Assembly (NCBI GenBank): GCA_018350325.1 | Contig: JAEVLN010000037.1 | Location: 248,001 to 312,000, forward strand | Direction of reading: 5' to 3' | DNA length: 64,000 nt | Source of the DNA: Globodera rostochiensis | Taxonomy: Eukaryota > Nematoda > Chromadorea > Rhabditida > Heteroderidae | Part shown: positions 57,673 through 64,000 of the stretch, piece after piece | How the letters are laid out: each line of letters opens with the position of its first letter | Numbering within the stretch: position 1 is the stretch's first letter | The notes under the pieces: generated by a model | Seen by the model: only the letters and a program-made list of their open reading frames with translations | Database searches by the model: none | Told to the model about the DNA's origin: nothing | Position numbers and translations under genes: made by a program

Positions 57673-59522
57673 ATGGCTCTCAAAAATATTTTAATTTTTT
57701 TTCTATTGCTCATCAGCTTAGCATTAGTATCTGTCGTTGGCGAAGGTCAATAAAATTTTTTTTTTTAATTTACAAAAAATGAAATTCAATTGTTTAGAGT
57801 CAATGGAGCAAGAGCTTCGACCGCCAGAGGGTATATCCGACAGTTTTCCAAATATTAATTATACTTTAGAATATGTAAAAAGTTTTTAACATTGTAATAA
57901 AATTAGATCTATTTTATTTGATCTTAATAGAATTTCATTTGTTAGAAACCGTGCATTAGCACCAGGAATGGGAATCTTGATCGCGATCGCGCGATCATGA
58001 CTGCAATTATCGCCTTTTTTGGGCAGATCGCCGATCGCATTAAAAGTTTGAGATCGCTGATCGCAGATCGCAGTTCGCTTTTTTTCGACGCAATTCCCAT
58101 CCCTGATTAGCACCCTTTTCTTTCGTTTAAATACAATAATATTTTTATAATAATATTTAATTTTTTTCTGCTAATTTAGAAGGCGTGGACATTTGTGTCT
58201 CGCAGAGTGAACTGTTGAACAAGCTCAGCGGCACCGTTAGAATTGTCCATGTGTGTCCCGCCTCAAATCAGTTTTGGTATTACAATTGTTGTGGAGAGTA
58301 CGGGGACATTTGCTGCTTTCAACTGCAACCAATGGTCAATTTCGTTTAATTCATTTTAATTTAAGTATTGGTATTTAAAAACTTTTTTTAATTTTTGTTT
58401 ATAAATCTTAGGTTGCTGTGTGTAAAATGTTGTATTTGGATAATCAAAATATTATTGAAAAGATTTATATTTTCAATTTTTTCCCAAAAAATCCACATAT
58501 TTAAAACAAACTTTAAAATCTTAAATTAGCATTTAATTGTTTTTAACTATGTGGAGCGTGTTTACAAAAACTATAATAAAATTCCTGTATTTAGATAATC
58601 AAAATATTATTGAAAACATTTATATTTTCAAAAAATTTTTCCAAAAAATCAACATTTTTATTTAAAACAAACTTTAAAATCTTTAATTAGCATTTAATTG
58701 TTTTTAACTATGTTGAGCGTGTTTACAAAAACTATAATAAAATTCTTGTATTTAGATAATCAAAATATTATTGAAAACATTTATATTTCAAAATTTTTTT
58801 CCAAAAAATCAACATTTTTATTTAAAACAAACTTTAAAATCTTAAATTAGCATTTTAATATTTTTAACTATGTGGAGCGTGTTTACAAAAACTATAATAA
58901 AATTATTGAAAACATTTATATTTTCAAAAATTTTTTTCCAAAAAATCAACATTTTTATTTAAAACAAACTTTAAAATCTTAAATTAGCATTTAATTGTTT
59001 TTAACTATGTTGAGCGTGTTTACAAAAACTATAATAAAATTCTTGTATTTGGATAATCAAAAATTATTGAAAACATTTATATTTTCAAAATTTTTTTTCC
59101 AAAAAAACCACATTTTTATTTAAAACAAACTTTAAAATCTTTAATAGCATTTACTATGTTGAGCGTGTTTACAAAAACTATAATAAAATTCTTGTATTTG
59201 GATAATCAAAAATTATTGAAAACATTTATATTTTCAAAATTTTTTTTCCAAAAAAACCACATTTTTATTTAAAACAAACTTTATTTAATCCAGAAATGTG
59301 AACCAATTTTGTTTTATTTTTTAATAAATACTATAAATTTTAATTATTTTTTCAATAATTGAAATATTTCCATTTTCTAAGAGTTGGCTTATTCTCGGCT
59401 TTCTCGTGCCTGTAGCGATTGGACTGCTTGCCCTTCAGCTTCTCTGCGGCCTGTTTTCCAATCTATTCAAATTGTGCTGCATTTGTTGCTGCCGTAACCC
59501 GAAAGAAATGATGTCAAAATAA
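57673..59522 (+). CDS. Small cysteine-rich single-pass membrane protein
   Basis: Four exons: 57673-57745, 57798-57830, 58180-58334, 59382-59522 (133 residues, phases consistent). The signal peptide is residues 1-24 (MALKNILIFFLLLISLALVS). The short outer part has a cysteine-rich block (VCPASNQFWYYNCCGEYGDI, then CCFQ). One transmembrane helix follows (WLILGFLVPVAIGLLALQLL), then a cytoplasmic LCCICCCR cluster that looks like a palmitoylation site, and a basic tail. Cysteine block, helix and short tail resemble Shisa-like/CX-module proteins of nematodes, but I cannot assign a family. Intron 3 is filled by a tandem repeat. Confidence 0.7.
57963..58105. mobile_element. hAT-like MITE, GATCGCGATC-word family
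   Basis: It lies in intron 2 of the small membrane-protein gene. The ends CAGGAATGGGAAT and ATTCCCATCCCTG are inverted, flanked by a perfect 8-bp duplication ATTAGCAC (57955-57962, 58106-58113). The interior is GATCGCGATCGCGCGATC-type words. Confidence 0.85.
58430..59290. repeat. About 155-bp tandem repeat, six copies, in an intron
   Basis: Units begin TTGTATTTGGATAATCAAAA and contain ACTATGTGGAGCGTGTTTAC. Starts are near 58430, 58586, 58746, 59043 and 59193, with a shortened copy near 58890. It fills intron 3 of the small membrane-protein gene. Confidence 0.85.
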
Positions 59523-61365
59523 ATATTTTAGAGAATTTTAATTTAAATCTAATTTATTCCACTGATAAACAACGTATGTGTAGCTTTTGTTATCTTTCTG
59601 TTTTGTTCAGAAGATAATTATGACTCGGGACCGGATTTTCAAGCTCAAAAAAAGTCGTAATAAGCGCTTAAAAAACGCACTAAAAACAAGTAGTAAAAAA
59701 ATAATCAAAAATGCCAAAAATATGCCCTAAATGTGCACCGAAAATGGCACTTCTACTGCACAAATTTGCTTAATACTTATTCTCCTTTTAATGCCTATTT
59801 AAGTATATTTAAAGCTTTTTTGCGGATTATTTTAGTATTGTTGTAAAGTTAGTAAAATAAAATCCGGTCAGGCCAACCCATCGCCATCAGGACCATATCA
59901 GCTCCAGCTATTTGAACGTTCGGTACACGTCGTTTCAGTGCCCACACTTCAGAGACGCACACTTCAGTGCCCACACTTCAGTGCCGGTACACTTCAGTGC
60001 CAGCACACTTCAGTGCCGGTACACTTCAGTGCCAACATTTTTTTCTGAAAAAATGCAGGAATCGCGTGCAATCAGATCAATATTTTGTAAAAGTAACCAA
60101 TAATATTTTTAAATACACCAACTCGTTTTTTAATCAACTCGTTTTTATCCTTAAATTTCAAAAGAGCTTAGGTGTTCGTTAGGCTTAGGCCTAAGCTACC
60201 CTGGCTTGGGGTTCGTTAGGCTTAGGCTTTTGTCCGATTTTGATCATAAATGCATTTGTTACTAAAAAACGAGTCTCGGTCGGGATCTCGATCTCGCCGG
60301 GCTCTAATTTTATCCTTTTTGCTTCTTATGGATTGAATATTCCTCCATTGCTACAAAAAAACAATTTGTAAAAAGATTCAAAATGTTGAATTCTCAATTT
60401 TAAAAGTTCATGACAAAGTTTTTGAAATTAGACCTTATTTGCTTTATTTCTAATTTAAGCGGAATCAAAATATTGATCTGATTGCACGCGATTCCTGCAT
60501 TTTTTCAGAAAAAAATGTTGGCACTGAAGTGTACCGGCACTGAAGTGTGCGTCTCTGAAGTGTGGGCACTGAAACGATCGCCGCCGTGAACGTTTGCTAT
60601 TTCAGCGCGGCGCACTTTTTGCTTTTTTATGTGAAAGTTCAATTTTCGAGTTTTTTTTGAAAATGATCTTTTAAGCTGAATTATTTTCCAAAAACAGCCA
60701 GAAATCTATCTTTTTGAGTGCATTTTTCGAATTTTTGGCTAAAAATGCGTAATGCCAAAAAACATTTGCTTGAAAATCCGACTCTTTCTCTCTATGTGAA
60801 GCATAGGTTGAAATCTTAAGTTTCAATTATGGTTATTTTGGTCTCCACTAAAAAATATATTTTAAATTGTAAGTTTTCCAGAACACGGGAAAAATATATT
60901 ATTTAATTTAGGTATTTAAAACCGATAGCACTTAAAAATCCAGCCCTTAATGATTATGTTTGAAATTTTTGTTCATTCAGTTTTGAAATTTTAGATTTGT
61001 GGGTTTTTGAAGCCCTTTTGGATTTTGAAACATTTCGGGTTTTCGATCTTGCGGAATTTTGGGTTTCAGATTTTTTTTCTAATTTTGGCCATCCCTGCTC
61101 AACATCTCAAAAACGCTGTAATAGAATTTGCATTTTGAGATGGGGCATAAAAAGCAAAATTATCAAAATCAGTAACCCGTATTAATTGAATCCACAGCCG
61201 TACGTGCGTCCACCTCTGAAAGTCGCAATCTTTACTGTTCATGTCATTAAAACTGTCTTTTTTCAATAAAAATTGATTCATTATTAGTGAATTATTTTAT
61301 ATGCATAAACTGCAAACATATTATTTTATTAATTTTATTTAAAATCAACTAATAAGCACCAATTC
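59523..61365. other. Intergenic region with a large inverted-repeat element
   Basis: No gene. It contains the element at 59921-60596. That element itself encloses a TTAGGCCTAA palindrome pair (60178-60229) and a fragment with a CCGGGCTCTAA end (60275-60307). After 60600 the sequence is AT-rich with some GAAATTTTGGG words. Confidence 0.55.
59921..60596. mobile_element. Inverted-repeat element, CACTTCAGTGCC family, copy 2
   Basis: Both arms carry GTTTCAGTGCCCACACTTCAG-like words, then about 90 bp including TTTTTTCTGAAAAAATGCAG and GAATCGCGTGCAATCAGATC. It is flanked by a perfect 8-bp duplication TGAACGTT (59913-59920, 60597-60604). Other elements are nested in its centre. Confidence 0.8.
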
Positions 61366-61805
61366 ACATTTTCTTCACGGGGATGCCAGAACTGGGCTGG
61401 GGAATTTATTTTCTCAGAATCATTTAAATAAACATCAAAATTTTCACATTTTCTTCACGAGGATGCCAGACTGGGTGGGGATTTTATTATTTTTATTCAA
61501 AATCAGGTAATAAAAAACATCAAAATTTTCACATTTTCTTCACGGAGATGCCAGACTGGGTGGGGATTTTATTATTTTTATTCAAAATCAGGTAATAAAA
61601 AACATCAAAATTTTCACATTTTCTTCACGGAGATGCCAGACTGGGTGGGGATTTTATTATTTTTATTCAAAATCAGGTAATAAAAAACATCAAAATTTTC
61701 ACATTTTCTTCACGGAGATGCCAGACTGGGTGGGGATTTTATTATTTTTATTCAAAATCAGGTAATAAAAAACATCAAAATTTTCACATTTTCTTCACGG
61801 GGATA
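61366..61805 (+). promoter_or_regulatory. 85-bp tandem array with ATGCCA in five units, upstream of a secreted-protein gene
   Basis: Units read CACATTTTCTTCACGGAGAT, then GCCAGACTGGGTGGGG, then an AT-rich part. ATGCCA occurs at 61383, 61463, 61548, 61633 and 61718, the last three exactly 85 bp apart. A sixth unit has ATAACA instead. The array ends about 180 bp before the start codon at 61981. ATGCCA is the known dorsal-gland (DOG box) promoter motif of cyst-nematode effectors. Its use here is inferred. Confidence 0.6.
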
Positions 61806-61980
61806 ACAGAGTGATTACAATTTGAAAATAAATAAAAGGAAAATTTAAATTTTAGGCACCAATTTACCTAATTTAAATGGACTTTGATATCATCGTTTTT
61901 ATTTTTTAAACTAATAAACGTTCAAAACAACGCAACTGATAATTATTAAAAATCACACATATTTAATAATTAAGATAAAA

Positions 61981-63155
61981 ATGCCAATCGGTGCCTTTTT
62001 CATGAATATCCAAATCGTATTGGCGTTATGCCTTCGTTTCGTCTCAGCGATCCATCTTCAACTTGATCGAGAAGTCGGGAATAACAGGCATAAATTACCG
62101 GCTTGGCAAAAAATGTCACCAAATATTAGCAAAGATGTGTCGGATATGAAGTTCAAGATTGCTTCATGGATTGAAAAGCAGAATTTGGCACAGCCCAACT
62201 TTTCTGATTCTGATCAGTCGGAAAGTTCCAGTTTTTCGAATTTTGATCAACTCCAACAGAAAGGAAAAGAAATAAATCGACAAGAACCAAGGTAAGACCG
62301 AAGCAAGTTTTTGATTTGATTTAATCCCTGATCTGACCGGTATTTTGATTGATTTCATCCTGATCAATTCTTGACCTTTTTTAGACAAGAACGCAGTAGA
62401 TCAGGCAACTTTTTTGGCAGCATCTACTTTGAGCGCAATCATTCCAGAAGAGTGAGTTTTAGTTTAAAATTTTTTTTGCTTATTTTGATCATAATTTTTC
62501 ATAAAACATTTACCCTTAGGACAAGAAGAACAGTTTTGAAGCTGAGAATGACCATGAAGTTGGACGACGACTTAGTGATGTATCTGATCAATATTCATAT
62601 GTTTGCGGTAGCGATGCGTCATCTGATCAGCATTTGTATGGCCGCCATAGTAATGCGTCTGATCAATATTCCTATAATGGTCATGATCAAATCCATCATA
62701 ATAATGAAATTGTTGAAGTCGAACGCGCCGACCTTGACGGAACTTTAAACCACAAAAACAATTCCAGAAGTCCTGAAAGTCTTATTGAGATGCCCAATCG
62801 AACAAAGCAGAATGCAACTGCGCTTTCACGTATGGGATCCGATTTGGCGACAAATAAATGCGGGAAAATGCCAAAACTAGGAAAAATGCCTAAATTAGGA
62901 AAAATGCCAACGATGCTCAGTTTGAAATTGGATATTATTTACTGGAAGAAATGTATCACCAACTCCTTATCAAGAGAAAAAACAAAAAAATATTATCTGA
63001 CTAATGGTGATCGGGCTAATGACCGGCGGCACAATGGTAAAGCCCACGACTCAGACAGGCAACTCTTTTTGCTGGATCATCCAGAATGGAATGATGGCAC
63101 AACAAAACTTGGATGGGGCCCAAATCCGTTTCAAGGTCCAACACCATCATTTTAA
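61981..63155 (+). CDS. Secreted low-complexity protein, effector-like
   Basis: Three exons: 61981-62291, 62385-62451, 62520-63155 (337 residues, phases consistent). The signal peptide is about residues 1-23 (MNIQIVLALCLRFVSAI core). The mature protein is hydrophilic, rich in Ser, Asn, Asp, Gln and His, with Arg-rich patches. Exon 3 carries imperfect repeats (SDQYSYVCGSDASSDQHLYG, then HSNASDQYSYNGHDQ) and a short repeat GKMPKLGKMPKLGKMP. The C-terminus has LDHPEWNDGTTKLGWGPNPF. Only two or three cysteines. No domain recognised. Secretion, simple composition and the upstream ATGCCA array suggest a gland-expressed effector, but that is inference. Confidence 0.78.
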
Positions 63156-64000
63156 AAGCATCGAGGAATGAACAAATTTACATTTGCGATTACGTGTTAT
63201 ATTGCATGAAAGTTTGGCATTTTGTTATCCTCGCCAATGAAATTCTTATATGGCGCTCATCAGTGGTTAAATTTTTTTGTCGCAATTTTCTGCCCGGCGG
63301 CACCTATCGGCACCGCCGGACCCGCCTATTCTTGGCAGAGAGGGCGGCGCCTATCGGCACCGCCGACCCGCTCTTCCAGAAATGAAGCAGAATTTTCAAA
63401 AAACATTGGTTTTTGGAATTTCCTCAAGAAACTGCCAGAAAAATGCCACTATTTCAGGGTGCGCATCGAAAATTTTCAAAAATAAGGACATCAAGGGCAA
63501 AAAATAATATTTTGGGGTCCGAAATAAGGACATTTTACAAAATGTTCAAAAATGCACCAAAATGTTTATTTTTGGCATGAAATGTACCTTTTTAATCATA
63601 TTTTTCTCCACCGACAATTTTCCTCATTAAAAAAAATGCAGAAAAATTAATCTTTTTTACTTCTTGAGATGTCTTCTCCATTAAAAAAATTCAAAAGTTA
63701 GTGTTAATTTTTTGTCAAAGTTAAATTTCCCCATAGGTGAGACCCTTTTGGGGTTTCGTCGAAAATTTTTCTCTTTAAATTTAGTTGAAATGGACCCGGA
63801 AACCTCTGAGATGCTTATTTTTCTCAACAAAACATTGCCCATAATCAAGTATAATTAGGGCTCGGATTATATGCATTTGCATATTTTGTTTTCTCATATG
63901 CTTTGAAGAATACGGCTTAAAAATAGCCTTTTACCGTTGGTTTGAGCTTTTTTGGTCAAGTTTAAAATTGCATATTTTTCATATTTTGGGGGTTCGTGCA
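63156..64000. other. Downstream region with GC-rich motif copies
   Basis: No gene. GGCGGCACCTATCGGCACCG lies at about 63296 and GGCGGCGCCTATCGGCACCG at about 63343, two copies of a dispersed motif. The rest is AT-rich, with AAAATGTTTAT/GCATATTTT words near the window end. Confidence 0.5.

Noticed and set aside
1..64000. CRISPR arrays, bacterial operons, Shine-Dalgarno sites, plasmid or phage features
   Set aside because: The genes have spliceosomal introns and metazoan families, and tandem repeats here lack spacer structure, so none of these applies.

Overview
This window is nuclear DNA of a nematode, most likely a plant-parasitic tylenchid of the cyst-nematode type (Globodera/Heterodera-like). 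The grounds are AT-rich sequence, many short exons, GT-AG introns plus an unusual number of GC-AG introns, a nematode-style glutamate-gated chloride channel, nematode telomere hexamers (TTAGGC) inside repeats, and above all a glutathione synthetase with a signal peptide, a family known as secreted effectors in cyst nematodes. I built the gene models by hand from splice sites, reading-frame continuity and family conservation. There is no transcript evidence.

Layout. 1-3492 holds two weak minus-strand exons (a possible chemoreceptor first exon and an ABCF-ATPase-like exon). 3493-15555 is a 24-exon plus-strand model. It starts with a signal-peptide-like segment, runs through about 1,580 residues of unrecognised helical protein and ends in an intact poly(A) polymerase module. 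17854-22222 is a 12-exon secreted glutathione synthetase-like gene. 22223-26224 is a nest of repeats with a hAT transposase remnant. 26225-30556 is a complete AP-1 mu subunit gene. 31925-33166 encodes a small secreted protein with two chitin-binding domains. 34027-36186 encodes a secreted Gly-rich protein with seven SRGDS motifs. 36596-44539 is a cluster of three related secreted-protein genes (A, B, C), followed by a 22-bp minisatellite (44664-45642). 50580-57019 is a 17-exon glutamate-gated chloride channel. 57673-59522 is a small cysteine-rich single-pass membrane protein. 61981-63155 is another secreted, low-complexity protein, preceded by an 85-bp tandem array carrying ATGCCA in five units.

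Themes. All long gene models are on the plus strand, and several encode secreted proteins that could be parasitism effectors (glutathione synthetase-like, SRGDS-repeat, A/B/C, 61981). Housekeeping or neuronal genes (AP-1 mu, GluCl, poly(A) polymerase) lie between them. Introns and spacers are full of short inverted-repeat elements whose ends begin YAG-N-G. Many are flanked by perfect 8-bp direct repeats, which fits non-autonomous hAT transposons. Their interiors are made of short self-complementary words, different in each family. The three A/B/C genes share an intron that stays in frame only if a GC donor is used at the same codon, and the GluCl gene needs two more GC donors.
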